From a virus: a stretch of 23,781 nucleotides of DNA. The stretch is from the IMG/VR virus record IMGVR_UViG_3300044633_000091, positions 1 through 23,781 of that record. One strand, 5' to 3'. Below the pieces are notes generated by a model, which was given only the letters and a program-made list of their open reading frames with translations, made no database searches and had not been told where the DNA came from. Both the position numbers and the translations under genes were made by a program. Position 1 is the stretch's first letter. The number at the start of each line of letters is the position of its first letter. This document shows, in pieces, positions 1 through 9,351 of this stretch.

Positions 1-3000
1 GATTACGCTCATTATCTGTAGCACAGGGCAATTAACAGTCACTGTTAATGTAACGATGCCAGTGGTTGTGATTTGTAGGCTTACAACGTCCTCGCTGCCA
101 GAGTTCTTATTGAAACTCAATACGCCAGATGTATTTATGAATCCAGTCTGATAGACATTTGAATTGTAGTCAGCCTCGATATTGAACGTAGCACCCGGAT
201 CAACTGAAGCGGTGTAATTTATGTTCAAGTCACCAACGTATGGCCCTGCATTTACGCAGTAACTGAATGTTGATCCACCGGGTAAGAAGAAACTAAACGT
301 CTGACTTACTCCACAAGCCAAGCATTGCTCTACTACAGGAAGGTCAATTTCATTAGAAACCAATACGTACTCATTCATGTAAGGATCGTATCCTCCAAGT
401 TTTTGAGTATTGAAGGATGTAATGAATTCATCACGGAACCAAGTTCTCATTCCCAATTCAGAAACCACAGCCAACTGATCGTTCGCATATGAGTCACCTC
501 TCAATTGTAATACAGCACCGCGCTTTACATCGGTAAAGTATCTATCGTATCCCCAATTGACATAACTCTCTGGATTAAAACTAATGCCATACTTCTCGAC
601 CCTAGAGATCTGAGTTCCCAACACTTCTGGAACTGATGTAAGCGCACTACCTGCGGCAGCATCAGACAAAAGGTTCTTTCCTACAAGTACATAGGATATC
701 TTGTCCTCTTGAAGAACAAGCATGTCCGTTCTGCGGCCATCCAATATGTAGATAGGCCCGAAGGAATCTTCCAATGCTTTGAAGTTGAGTATACCTAAGT
801 TAAACTCATTCAGCCTATTGAGATTTGATTCGTCATTGTAGATACCACTATAGGTAACGTCCGCGTAGCGGTCCACCTGTTTGTAGTCCTGCTCTGATAC
901 TGATGTTACTCTGTTGCCTAGATTGAATGGTCTTCCAACGACAGAGTCTCTGATCTTGTAACTCTCTGCTCCGTTACCGAAAGCAAAGCAGTTGAAGAAC
1001 TTCGTGTCCACTACGCCGGCAATTCCCAAAGCAATGTCTTGATTCGTTACGTTACCACTGTGGTTACCATCTATATCGATTGAGAAAGACAAATCGTTCT
1101 CAAAGAATACATCTGGTAATGCATCGATTGGCTGTGTCTCGAATATTAAAGTGGTATCTGCTCTAAACACTTCGATGTTTCCAGTGACAGTAGATCTTCT
1201 CTTAGTCTTACTGAATGCACCCGAACAACTCGTTGTTCCTGATACCAACAATATAAGCTGATTGGTGCTAGCCCTAAAGAATCTATAAAAATTTGTACAT
1301 AGAGATGTCGGTATATCTCCCCCATTACTTGCTAGTGTTGAAATATATTGGTTGTCTACTGCGCAATTTCCCCCGCCTACGTCCTGTATACCATCATTTA
1401 ATATGGCTTGAACGTTGTCGCCGTTCCACCAATCGAACATGTTATCATAGTTAGCAGATGCCACCAATGTTTTGTCCAATGTGTATATACGTCTTTCGCA
1501 ACTTTTATTTCCATCACCAGTTCCCAAACGTTCAAATTTAAAGTATAGGCGAATGCGACTACCAGCAGGAACATCATAGTCAACCCAACTAGATGTTGCA
1601 GTATCAAACCTATTCATTGGATATTGCAGAATTGGGGAATCGTTTGCTCCGTCCGTAAACTCCTCTCTTTTGCCCGGCGCTATGATAGCCAACTCATCAT
1701 TAACCACATTGAAACTATTCGGGTTGATCTTCATGTAAACGCCGGATGGCACAGGAAGATCTACTGATGGATCCAATGTACTCGGAACAGTGATAAAGTC
1801 CGCTGCTTTAGATTCCTTCTCAAGAACTGTAGCGTATACGCATTGCTGAGTAGGGCCAGTGGTGTCAGCCTTTACAATTAATCTGTCTCCTGTTTCAACT
1901 TTCTTTGAATTCTCGCCTTCCAATAGGAAGTATGCATCATTTGAATATGGGTCAAGAAAGAATATAGATGTGTAAATGGTCTCATAATTTTCTTCATCGG
2001 GCTTGATTACGAACTTGTATCTCTTTGCCCAAACTGGTGCTACCTGTGTTACCGGTATCGTTACGTATATAGAGTTCTGATTTGCAGAGTAAGCGCAAGG
2101 AATGTGTGTGGTGTTCTGCTCACTAACCAATGCAGTGGTTGAGCGATTAAACTCATCCATGTACACAATACCAATCTCATAATCTCTGTTACTATGAAGG
2201 CTTTGCGGATTGGCAATCTCTTGGAATGTGGCTTCAACAAATGTAACCTCGTAGTACTCATAGATTTGAACTGTTGGGGTCGTCGTGTTATCAACGTATT
2301 CTATTGCCGGTAATTGAAAGCCAATCACTGTACTAGCAGGGCTTGTGATAACAGCAATAGGCTGGCCAACTGCACTGATACCACTAGCAAACTTTATCAA
2401 AGCGTCCAAGTTGTTAGGCGCTGCGCAGTTCACTTGGTCGGTAAGTGTCGTTCCATCACACGATGTTTGAGTACCGGGGACAGAAGAGAATACAGGCTTG
2501 ATATTTCCTGTTGTACCTACCGCTTCTTCGAACTCTGGGCTTGTTGCTAATGCATAAACAGATGAGTATGAAGTGGATAGATAGAACGAAAAGGTTAAAG
2601 ATATGTTTGTGGTGGTCTCAGATGGAACAGGAGAACCACTAAAAGATTGGTGATTGAATGTAAACTCTACACTTATTGCAGAGCCTGCCACTAGGTCGGC
2701 ACCTGCCAAATCAATCTCAAATATAGAAGCAGGGATCGTCTGAACCCCATCAATACTGTAAGTACCTGTGCTTGTAGAATCTAGGATTTCTGTTTCACCA
2801 ATTATCTCAGTTACTAAACTAGTTTGATATTCCAACTTTACAGCAAAGCCATCTTTATCAATCAAGTCATAGCCTTCTACGTAGTTACCGTACATCAAGC
2901 GGTTACCCATTAATGTCTGAGCCTTTGCTAGCAATGGCACGTTGTCATAAAGCCTAAGTAATTCTGATGTAGGTAATAGAGTGAAGATCTTACTATTGTT

Positions 3001-3942
3001 AAAAGTGAATGTCACATCCACATTGTCACCGGTAGTCTTGTCTAGTCTCTCGATAACGCGGATCACGTTTCCGCTCGCTTCTTTGAATAGCAAATCAAAA
3101 CCAACTACTAACGGACCTCCAGTATTGTATGTAACCTCCACAGCGTTCGCTCTGTTGATCATTCCCTCATTTAGATAACTATCTATACTAAATTGAAATG
3201 AGTTCGGTAGAAACGCTGGTGGTGAGAACTGAGACGTTGCTGAATACTCTCCATCTGCGTACCTATATCTATAAGCAAAGCAAATAAACCTCGTTTGAAG
3301 GAAGTTATCTTGACCTCCAGTCACAATAGGATTGATTGTTGGAGACTCAGCCGGTGGCTTCTTTACAACAAGGATTGACTCAGCACTGAATTGATCTTCA
3401 TTTGTGGAGGGATCTGGATTTGGATATCCTCTGCGTACATTGATGAACCTTGGTGGGTTGTAATCATCCGTAAAGAACAATAAACTCTCATCAAGATTAC
3501 CTGTCTTTACTATATCAACACCAGTGATTAGATATTTTGGATTGAAGTTTAGCGTGGTATTGTCACCATTAGTATCATCGATGCTGATGATGTGGTAGGT
3601 TAATATATTTGTTAATACATTAAAGGAAACAATCATATCAAGTTTACCGGTGGCACCAACTGGAAAGTTGGAGTCATGGATAAACCAATAGATAGTTTCT
3701 TTCTCTCCATCAGCAAGTGTTCCTATACATCTGGCATCTGCACTCAATGGCGTGCCATCTATGTAGGTCAATGTGGTCAAGGATACGTTACCCTTTGAGT
3801 TCTCTATGACACCTATCTCTGATTGCTCAGTGGCACCCATACGAACATTAAGAGCATCGATATATTGCCCGTCAGGAATAAGGCGTTCATCGACGGCCTT
3901 ATTCATTTTACCTGCTATGAAATTCCTTGTAGTGTTCGCCAT
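1..3942 (-). CDS. Giant tail hub / stabilisation-like structural protein, partial (3' end beyond left edge)
   Basis: An uninterrupted minus-strand frame runs from ATG at 3942 to the left edge, 1314 codons without a stop, so the C-terminus lies outside the window. The N-terminus (GKMNKAVDERLIPDGQYIDA, then ALNVRMG, then IGVIENSKGN) is the hallmark of a very large structural protein common in marine and Bacteroidota podovirus-like phages, usually compared with the P22 gp10 tail stabilisation/hub protein. The rest is beta-rich with many Gly, Thr, Asn and Tyr residues and scattered cysteines in the second half. No transmembrane segment or enzyme motif is visible. It starts 1 nt after the preceding gene's stop and is the last visible gene of the neck/tail unit, as expected for a protein assembling after the ring proteins. 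Its exact position in the tail is inferred. It could instead be a tail-tube-distal or fibre-anchoring protein. Confidence 0.8.
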   Translation of the reverse strand, partial: MANTTRNFIAGKMNKAVDERLIPDGQYIDALNVRMGATEQSEIGVIENSKGNVSLTTLTYIDGTPLSADARCIGTLADGEKETIYWFIHDSNFPVGATGKLDMIVSFNVLTNILTYHIISIDDTNGDNTTLNFNPKYLITGVDIVKTGNLDESLLFFTDDYNPPRFINVRRGYPNPDPSTNEDQFSAESILVVKKPPAESPTINPIVTGGQDNFLQTRFICFAYRYRYADGEYSATSQFSPPAFLPNSFQFSIDSYLNEGMINRANAVEVTYNTGGPLVVGFDLLFKEASGNVIRVIERLDKTTGDNVDVTFTFNNSKIFTLLPTSELLRLYDNVPLLAKAQTLMGNRLMYGNYVEGYDLIDKDGFAVKLEYQTSLVTEIIGETEILDSTSTGTYSIDGVQTIPASIFEIDLAGADLVAGSAISVEFTFNHQSFSGSPVPSETTTNISLTFSFYLSTSYSSVYALATSPEFEEAVGTTGNIKPVFSSVPGTQTSCDGTTLTDQVNCAAPNNLDALIKFASGISAVGQPIAVITSPASTVIGFQLPAIEYVDNTTTPTVQIYEYYEVTFVEATFQEIANPQSLHSNRDYEIGIVYMDEFNRSTTALVSEQNTTHIPCAYSANQNSIYVTIPVTQVAPVWAKRYKFVIKPDEENYETIYTSIFFLDPYSNDAYFLLEGENSKKVETGDRLIVKADTTGPTQQCVYATVLEKESKAADFITVPSTLDPSVDLPVPSGVYMKINPNSFNVVNDELAIIAPGKREEFTDGANDSPILQYPMNRFDTATSSWVDYDVPAGSRIRLYFKFERLGTGDGNKSCERRIYTLDKTLVASANYDNMFDWWNGDNVQAILNDGIQDVGGGNCAVDNQYISTLASNGGDIPTSLCTNFYRFFRASTNQLILLVSGTTSCSGAFSKTKRRSTVTGNIEVFRADTTLIFETQPIDALPDVFFENDLSFSIDIDGNHSGNVTNQDIALGIAGVVDTKFFNCFAFGNGAESYKIRDSVVGRPFNLGNRVTSVSEQDYKQVDRYADVTYSGIYNDESNLNRLNEFNLGILNFKALEDSFGPIYILDGRRTDMLVLQEDKISYVLVGKNLLSDAAAGSALTSVPEVLGTQISRVEKYGISFNPESYVNWGYDRYFTDVKRGAVLQLRGDSYANDQLAVVSELGMRTWFRDEFITSFNTQKLGGYDPYMNEYVLVSNEIDLPVVEQCLACGVSQTFSFFLPGGSTFSYCVNAGPYVGDLNINYTASVDPGATFNIEADYNSNVYQTGFINTSGVLSFNKNSGSEDVVSLQITTTGIVTLTVTVNCPVLQIMSVI

Positions 3943-3943
3943 G

Positions 3944-4867
3944 TTACTTTATCCACTTGTCCATACCACGAAGACTCATCAATAGTCTGCCGGGATGAAT
4001 GTTGCTCAATCTTATTTTTGCGTTTCTAAGTAATGCAGACTTTTCTTTTCTTGCTCTAGCCACAACGTACTCTTGTACACCCAACTTTGAACTAAGTATC
4101 TCGTACTGAATATAGGCATACACATATTTTTCAAACAACTTATTAACAGTTATCAAAGAATCGTCTCCGTTCTCCATGCCGTCTGACACATACTCAACGA
4201 TACATTGTTGGTCTGACATGTCAGAGTTGAAGTTGATTACACCTGCCTTCTTGTCGATGGCGAATGTTGGGTTGAAGTTTGCTACCTCTGTTTCTAATCC
4301 AAAGCGCGCACCGATGCCATAGTCAAAATACCAATTACCATCAATGTTCCAACCTTCTTGCCCGTCAAACATTCCGCCCGGATTCAAGTAGATATTTCTC
4401 TTGGTTCCCTTTAAGCGCTCCATGTCTATCTGAGAGTTCTGTGGTTGTAAGATATTCCCGTTCTGATCGAATAAGATGTTGGCTTTGCTATCTTGCAAGT
4501 AAGCGCTAGAAGAAAGTATCTGAACGTTCTCTGTCATTGGTCTCAATAGACCATCTCTGAACAAAGAAATGCGTACCCAATTGACAAAATCGCTAGGGAG
4601 AATGTATCTTAAGTTACTACCAACGGTGAGTTCAAGGACTTTAATCTCCTTGAATGCATCATAGTTCAACTCTTGCACCGCTCTCTTTGCGTGGAATAGT
4701 ATCCGATACCGCTCCTCGTTGTTGACTAGCGAGTGGTTGCCTGCATACATCAACTGAAAGTTCTTGACGATATCTTGTAGACTTACATATTGGTATGAGC
4801 CCCAGTTCTCATTCTCTGGAGTAGCACCGCTGTTTTCGTAGTATTGATATTGGGATATATAAGCCAT
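3944..4867 (-). CDS. Neck/tail ring (tail tubular-like) protein
   Basis: 307 residues from ATG at 4867. The N-terminal third is helical with the pattern EERYRILFHAKRAVQELNYD followed by a strand-rich LELTVGSNLRYILPSDFVNW, which is characteristic of tail-tubular or portal-adjacent ring proteins in podovirus-like Bacteroidota phages. The C-terminus ends with a basic helix and a GMDKWIK tail, also typical of the family. The gene lies between the other ring protein (3 nt gap on the upstream side) and the giant hub-like protein (1 nt gap), consistent with a stepwise neck built below the portal. I recognise the family by its sequence pattern, not by a computed match. Which ring position it occupies cannot be told from sequence. 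Confidence 0.75.
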   Translation of the reverse strand: MAYISQYQYYENSGATPENENWGSYQYVSLQDIVKNFQLMYAGNHSLVNNEERYRILFHAKRAVQELNYDAFKEIKVLELTVGSNLRYILPSDFVNWVRISLFRDGLLRPMTENVQILSSSAYLQDSKANILFDQNGNILQPQNSQIDMERLKGTKRNIYLNPGGMFDGQEGWNIDGNWYFDYGIGARFGLETEVANFNPTFAIDKKAGVINFNSDMSDQQCIVEYVSDGMENGDDSLITVNKLFEKYVYAYIQYEILSSKLGVQEYVVARARKEKSALLRNAKIRLSNIHPGRLLMSLRGMDKWIK

Positions 4868-4870
4868 GGT

Positions 4871-5806
4871 TTATGGTTGTTGTTGGGCTTGTTGTGTCAT
4901 TCCGAATTGAACTACCTCAGTCTCTCTGATAGACATACCGGCGTATTCCAATATCTTGGTAGCCAACTTGTACTCATAGTCTGGAGACAATTCAAAATCT
5001 TGGTAGTCGGGTTGCGTCTGATCGAATACAGGCTCACCACCTGCCAAACTAATGTATGTCCACTTTGGAACGAATGGGTATCTGAAGTAGTTAGCAATCA
5101 CTTGGCCCGGAACCTTGTAACTCACAGGTGTGATTGTCATTACATTGGCCTGCTGTGTGTACGCAGGGAATAAAGTTGATGGGGCTGTGAGCATTGACGT
5201 GTTCAACAATGTTGATTTTGATTGCGTCAACTTCTCTGCCTCCACTGCTGCGCTGGCTTTTAATACCAAGAAGTTAGCAGGGGTGGTGGTGAATATGTTA
5301 TTGTCTAACAACAAAACTGTATTGCTAGAAACCAATATTACATTGGCCACTGTATTTGTGGTGGTATTAACTACTACATCTCCGGCAACAATTCCTGCTG
5401 TCGTGAAAGTAGCACCACTATCAACCAACTGAAAAGATACCACAGAAGTGTTGGCTCCACTGTCTAGTACCGTTGGATAGCATATAATCTTTACTATCAT
5501 ATAGTACTCGTCGCCAGTAGTTGCTGAACTTGGTAGCAAGAACACGCTGCCTGCAAAGTTTTGAAGAGGGTTGTTGGAAATAAAAAGTTCCATCGCTTCT
5601 TCGTAAGTTCTTTTTAAGTCCGCATAGTCAGTACCAGACTCGCGCCTGTTCTCCATTATGATGATCTTATTGTAGGCAGAAAACATCTCTTCGTACAATT
5701 CCATCTGCGCTTGACTAGCAAACAAGTTGAAGTCTGATGGAGATATATATCCGTAATTGTTCTTATTCAATATGGACAACACGGTATTTCTTACTTCATT
5801 AATCAT
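4871..5806 (-). CDS. Neck adaptor/ring protein (P22 gp4-like position) with inserted beta domain
   Basis: 311 residues starting at ATG 5806 (MINEVRNTVL). A TTG at 5833 in the same frame would overlap the promoter-like TATCTTTG, so ATG is preferred. Residues about 1-80 are helical (SPSDFNLFASQAQMELYEEM), a usual opening for head-tail adaptor proteins of this phage group. The middle carries a short beta domain (FQLVDSGATFTTAGIVAGDV, then VVNTTTNTVANV) that recurs as an insert in unrelated phage structural proteins. The C-terminus (DFELSPDYEYKLATKILEYA, then GMSIRE) returns to the adaptor pattern. It is the first gene after a terminator and a -7-like element, so it probably opens the neck/tail operon. 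The molecular role is inferred from pattern and order. Confidence 0.72.
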   Translation of the reverse strand: MINEVRNTVLSILNKNNYGYISPSDFNLFASQAQMELYEEMFSAYNKIIIMENRRESGTDYADLKRTYEEAMELFISNNPLQNFAGSVFLLPSSATTGDEYYMIVKIICYPTVLDSGANTSVVSFQLVDSGATFTTAGIVAGDVVVNTTTNTVANVILVSSNTVLLLDNNIFTTTPANFLVLKASAAVEAEKLTQSKSTLLNTSMLTAPSTLFPAYTQQANVMTITPVSYKVPGQVIANYFRYPFVPKWTYISLAGGEPVFDQTQPDYQDFELSPDYEYKLATKILEYAGMSIRETEVVQFGMTQQAQQQP

Positions 5807-5820
5807 GTTATTGTTTAAAG

Positions 5821-5828
5821 CAAAGATA
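5821..5828 (-). promoter_or_regulatory. Bacteroidota-type -7 element TATCTTTG
   Basis: Read on the minus strand, TATCTTTG matches the Bacteroidota -7 consensus TAnnTTTG and ends 14 nt before the ATG at 5806. It follows directly after the T-tract of the terminator at 5832..5860. No clear TTG is seen at the usual -33 spacing, so only the -7 half is supported. Confidence 0.5.
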
Positions 5829-5831
5829 AAC

Positions 5832-5860
5832 AAAAAAAAAGAGGGAGCGTTTGCCCCCTC
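5832..5860 (-). terminator. Intrinsic terminator after 5884..6633
   Basis: On the minus strand GAGGGGGC and GCTCCCTC form an 8 bp stem (one G-U pair) around a 4 nt loop, followed by nine T residues. It stands 23 nt after the stop of the 249-residue gene and in front of the neck operon. Confidence 0.88.
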
Positions 5861-5883
5861 TCATTGATAAGAAATAAAGTTTA

Positions 5884-6633
5884 TTAGATCATCTCTAGAC
5901 TCTTGTCTAGAAGTTTCAATGCATCAATACCTTCGTCGGTCTGTAGGTACAAAGTAACCTCAACGTAGGGATCTGATCCGAAAGGAATATTGATCATCTT
6001 CTTCTTGCTTGAAGGAGTGTTGAACCAAACTTCCTTGTTCCCGTTTCTGAATGCCAAAACCTTTCCGTCAAAGTACTTGCGTACATTGGACTCTAGTTTT
6101 AACATCGGATCATTGATCAAGTTCAAGAATCCTCTTGGATCTTGCTTGGCGTAAATCAATACATCTCTTTTCAATTCGGCAGTACTCACGACCGATGGGT
6201 CTTTACCAAACAAAACTCGAGATACATTTTCCAATTGATCGATGGTCAATGAACGTGCTTCAATCAAAGCATCCACTTCTTCGTTCAAGAATTCCACTTC
6301 TGACTGAGCGTCTTTTTCATGGTTTACTTCCGCGAATACGGTGTTCATCATCGGATGATAATACAAAAACTGCTGAAGGACTGGGTTGTTCTTTGGAACA
6401 CGAAGCATACCATCTTCGAATATCACAGGCTCAATGAGTGGATTACCATCTTGCTCATCCTCGAATGGGCTCTTTTGGTTTATCGCATACCTCAATGGGC
6501 GGTTAGTATTTTGGTCTTCATCAAACCACAATAATGGGAATCTCCTAGTACTCCTTGAAGGAATAGTAAATGAAAGGGGAGATGAGTGAATTAGTTTGTA
6601 GACTTTGTCTACGGGTGTTGCGTGTTTTTTCAT
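5884..6633 (-). CDS. Conserved phage protein of unknown function in the head-to-neck interval
   Basis: 249 residues from ATG at 6633. The protein is charged and mostly helical in its central part (residues about 105-180, with NPVLQQFLYYHPMMNTVFAE and a Glu-rich EVEFLNEEVDALIEA). It ends in a strand-rich segment containing NIPFGSDPYVEVTLYLQTDE. This layout resembles a protein regularly found next to capsid genes in marine and freshwater phages, but I know of no assigned function. There is no signal peptide or membrane segment. It stands alone between two strong terminators (6661..6694 upstream, 5832..5860 downstream), so it is either transcribed by readthrough or from a promoter I cannot identify in the 97 nt before it. 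The isolation suggests its dosage is set separately from capsid and neck proteins. Confidence 0.8.
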   Translation of the reverse strand: MKKHATPVDKVYKLIHSSPLSFTIPSRSTRRFPLLWFDEDQNTNRPLRYAINQKSPFEDEQDGNPLIEPVIFEDGMLRVPKNNPVLQQFLYYHPMMNTVFAEVNHEKDAQSEVEFLNEEVDALIEARSLTIDQLENVSRVLFGKDPSVVSTAELKRDVLIYAKQDPRGFLNLINDPMLKLESNVRKYFDGKVLAFRNGNKEVWFNTPSSKKKMINIPFGSDPYVEVTLYLQTDEGIDALKLLDKSLEMI

Positions 6634-6660
6634 GATATAATTTGATATGATTTTTTACTT

Positions 6661-6694
6661 TTTAAAAAGGAGAGCGCCGTTACCAGCACTCTCC
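6661..6694 (-). terminator. Intrinsic terminator after the major capsid gene
   Basis: On the minus strand GGAGAGTGC pairs with GCGCTCTCC (9 bp, one G-U) around an 8 nt loop, followed by TTTTTAAAAAG. It begins 37 nt after the capsid stop codon. The short T-run broken by A residues suggests partial termination is possible. Confidence 0.82.
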
Positions 6695-6730
6695 AGATTA
6701 AATGAATCAACTTTTTTATTTCGTTAGTGA

Positions 6731-8191
6731 TTAAGCACCGTAACGGAACAATACGAAGTTGTTAGCACCCAAGGTACATACACAACGCTCAGACAAGAAG
6801 TTAACTTCCATAGCATCCAAGTCGCTAGTAGCAGCACCACCGGCAGAACCTGTGATCCAAGTCTTATAACGACGATCCTCTGTAGCAGTTGCTCTGTAGC
6901 GAACGTGCAAGAAAGGACGCTTGGCGTTCTTACCTAATACCTGATCGTAAACAGTTGTAGAACCAGCAGGAACCAACAATCCAGTGATAACGTTTGCAGT
7001 ACTTGCACCTGTAGTAGATGAAGTCAAACCACCACGCATTGTAGGATCGTTTAGGTATTTCCAATCTGTCTTGTAGAAGTCATAACCACGACGGAATCCG
7101 CTGAACCCAAGGTTCAATGCCATGTTCACGTCGTTCTCAAACAAACCGAAAGAGGCAGCGTTAGAAGCACCTGATCCATTGTAACCATTCAAGGTAGCCA
7201 ACATATCGTCGATGTCGAAACTGAAATCACGATTTACGAAGATTACGTTCTCTTCGATAGATCCCTGTTTGTCCAAACGAGAAACGATAGAATCGAAGTC
7301 AGCCAAAGTGGTTGGGTTACCGCCACCCCAAACGTTTCCACGGTCGTTCACAACATAGAACACACCTTCAGAACCTTTGAAACCAGCAGCAACAGCACCT
7401 GATCCGCTAACGGCAGGAACTGCTTCAATCATAGCGGTCTCCAAGTAATCTTCGAAACGCAAACGAGTCTCGTGCTCAGACTTCAAGTACCACAAGAAAC
7501 CAGATGCTCCGTTTTCAGTAGTAACTTCAATCCATCCGATCTGAGCCATGTCAGAACCAGATACAGCATACTTGTCCTTGATGATGATAGGGCTGTTGTC
7601 GAAGATTTCATCTTCTGCTTCCAAAGAACCTTGCATTCCGTTAGTTCCTTTTTTGAATTCAGAACCGTAGATGAAGATAGTGAAAGTGTTAGTAGCCAAG
7701 GCGTTGGTCATACCGGCTGCTTCGTAGAAGGCAACATCGATAGTACCGGCGGTTGGGTTTGTACCGGTAATGATACCTTTGTTCTGAGTAGGACCAGCAA
7801 CGTTAGGAGTGATTACAACAGTTTGTCCAATACGCAAAGCGATAGTACCAGCAGTCAAACCAATAGCAGCACGGTTAGGAACCAATACGTCATTGATAGT
7901 GAAAGTTGCAGTATCGGCTGTAGTCAAAACAGATGTAGTACAGTTGATGTACTTGATGTGCAAACGGCCTTGTTCAGCCCATTTGATCATATCTGAGTTT
8001 GATGGCATTTCGGCGCCAACCATACGCAAGAAAGAAGAGATAGTACGATTACCGTAACGCTCAAATTCTTTCTCGTAAGTATCAGGAAGATACTGGTTCA
8101 AGAAGTTGAAGTCGGTAATGTAGTTAGTAGATAGGGGGACCTGCTGCGCACTCGGCTGCAGCTGAAAGGTCGGGGTGGATAAAACTGCCAT
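6731..8191 (-). CDS. Major capsid protein
   Basis: 486 residues from ATG at 8191. The N-terminus (TDFNFLNQYLPDTYEKEFER, then YGNRTISSFLRMVGAEMPSN) is the recognisable start of a major capsid family widespread in environmental Caudoviricetes, predicted to use the HK97 fold. Residues about 85-175 form a Thr/Val/Ile-rich segment that looks like an inserted beta domain on the capsid surface. The C-terminal half has alternating short strands and Gly/Ala-rich turns, ending in NNFVLFRYGA. No prohead protease is visible nearby, and the N-terminal stretch is short. The gene follows the scaffold-like gene by 25 nt and is followed by a strong terminator, the usual end of a head operon. The leader is A-rich and repetitive, with no Shine-Dalgarno sequence. 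Confidence 0.9.
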   Translation of the reverse strand: MAVLSTPTFQLQPSAQQVPLSTNYITDFNFLNQYLPDTYEKEFERYGNRTISSFLRMVGAEMPSNSDMIKWAEQGRLHIKYINCTTSVLTTADTATFTINDVLVPNRAAIGLTAGTIALRIGQTVVITPNVAGPTQNKGIITGTNPTAGTIDVAFYEAAGMTNALATNTFTIFIYGSEFKKGTNGMQGSLEAEDEIFDNSPIIIKDKYAVSGSDMAQIGWIEVTTENGASGFLWYLKSEHETRLRFEDYLETAMIEAVPAVSGSGAVAAGFKGSEGVFYVVNDRGNVWGGGNPTTLADFDSIVSRLDKQGSIEENVIFVNRDFSFDIDDMLATLNGYNGSGASNAASFGLFENDVNMALNLGFSGFRRGYDFYKTDWKYLNDPTMRGGLTSSTTGASTANVITGLLVPAGSTTVYDQVLGKNAKRPFLHVRYRATATEDRRYKTWITGSAGGAATSDLDAMEVNFLSERCVCTLGANNFVLFRYGA

Positions 8192-8218
8192 TGTAGTTTA
8201 GTTTAGTTTTTAGTTTTT
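8192..8218 (-). repeat. A-rich tandem leader before the capsid gene
   Basis: On the minus strand the gap between the scaffold stop and the capsid ATG is made of CTAAAAA twice, then CTAAA twice, then CTACA. It holds no Shine-Dalgarno sequence. The short unit repeat suggests a selected A-rich ribosome entry region for the most highly expressed virion protein. Confidence 0.6.
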
Positions 8219-9302
8219 AGATTTTTTTGATACTTCGGATTTTTAAGCCTTTGCCGGCATCAGGATCAACCACTTTAACCTGGAACCCGTCACTCGCCAT
8301 CGGCTGGGGTGATTGTCTCTCGCTCATATTAATGTTCTTAATTCTGCGAGTAACATCATCAGTCGCGGCTGATCTGCCTTGTTCATAAAAGTACTTGGCA
8401 AACCTTTCGGGATTCATTGCTACCGCTAGCGCTCTATGATAACCTGTTGCATCATTGATCATCCCATCCTTATCCAAGTACTTCGATATGAAGTTCGTTG
8501 GTGTCAGTTGGGCTTTCTTCAATTCAGCAGCATCCCCCGGTGTAAATCGTAAAACTTGGTCGTCTAACTTAAATTCAAAACCTTTGAACTCATTGTTAAA
8601 TACCTCGTCGGTCTTCTTTGAAAACCACTCACGCTTACGCTCGGCTTCTTGATCCATAGTTTTTGCCTGCGATATATATTGCTTGTAAGCCTGCAATTCT
8701 TCTTTTTCTTCTGGAGAAACGTTTGCCGTACTTGACTCAAGGGGCGTTTTGTATTTCTCTTTTTGAGAGTTGAAGTACTGTTTGGCTTCTGCAACCATTT
8801 TTTTCTTGGATAGTTTGGCTCTTCTGATAGTTGAGTCATCGTCCAAGTCCTCATTGTATGAGTAGTCTTCCATCATGACATCAATATCATCATCATCCAA
8901 TCCATCCTGTGTGGCCTTGAGGTAACTGCGAAGGACATTGTCAGGCTCCATTGTATCGAAGTCTTCCTTCAACTTGATGAAGTCTTCAAAGCCTCTACCT
9001 GTTTCCTTGCGGTAATTCAAGTAGGCTGACACATCCGCAGGCAATTGCTCGTCGGAACGTTCAGCCACCAAATCATCAAAAGAATTGATTTGCTTGTTGT
9101 AGCGTTTGCTAATATAAGAAAGAACGTCTTGCTCTTGAAGTTCAGCCTGTATCGGTTCGGGAGCCGGTTCGGGATCTGGTTCTAGACTTGGAGCGGGATC
9201 AACGTTGTTGATTTGCTCTTCGTGTTTCTCTAGCAACTCTCTCTCGAGTTCCTGTACTCCTTTGGCCTCAATAGCCTTTACTTCTCTTACTTGGATTTCC
9301 AT
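8217..9302 (-). CDS. Scaffold-like acidic protein
   Basis: 361 residues from ATG at 9302. Residues about 10-60 are rich in Glu, Pro and Asp (SLEPDPEPAPEPIQAELQEQ). The middle is a charged, helical region with Lys/Glu runs and acidic blocks such as YNEDLDDDS. There is no catalytic triad or membrane segment. Low complexity, high charge and a position between the portal and major capsid genes are the standard signature of a capsid scaffolding protein. The C-terminus ends in a basic stretch (LKIRSIKKI), which in known scaffolds contacts the capsid shell; that contact is inferred here. A 49 nt gap upstream holds a -7-like element, so the scaffold and capsid genes may receive extra transcription. 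A decoration or internal core protein is the alternative. Confidence 0.72.
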   Translation of the reverse strand: MEIQVREVKAIEAKGVQELERELLEKHEEQINNVDPAPSLEPDPEPAPEPIQAELQEQDVLSYISKRYNKQINSFDDLVAERSDEQLPADVSAYLNYRKETGRGFEDFIKLKEDFDTMEPDNVLRSYLKATQDGLDDDDIDVMMEDYSYNEDLDDDSTIRRAKLSKKKMVAEAKQYFNSQKEKYKTPLESSTANVSPEEKEELQAYKQYISQAKTMDQEAERKREWFSKKTDEVFNNEFKGFEFKLDDQVLRFTPGDAAELKKAQLTPTNFISKYLDKDGMINDATGYHRALAVAMNPERFAKYFYEQGRSAATDDVTRRIKNINMSERQSPQPMASDGFQVKVVDPDAGKGLKIRSIKKI

Positions 9303-9323
9303 TTTGATTAGATTTAATTTTTA

Positions 9324-9331
9324 CAAATTTA
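9324..9331 (-). promoter_or_regulatory. Bacteroidota-type -7 element TAAATTTG
   Basis: TAAATTTG on the minus strand fits TAnnTTTG and ends 21 nt before the scaffold ATG at 9302. It lies in the largest gap inside the packaging/head operon. No matching -33 TTG is seen, and the surroundings are AT-rich, so chance is possible. Confidence 0.4.
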
Positions 9332-9351
9332 TATATTTTTTTCAATATCGT

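Noticed and set aside
5130-5432. 100-codon plus-strand open frame within the neck protein gene.
   Set aside because: It is the antisense of the Thr/Val-rich inserted beta domain, with no promoter or leader.
7472-7996. 174-codon plus-strand open frame opposite the capsid gene.
   Set aside because: It is a Ser/Val-rich shadow of the capsid reading frame; the capsid assignment is strong.
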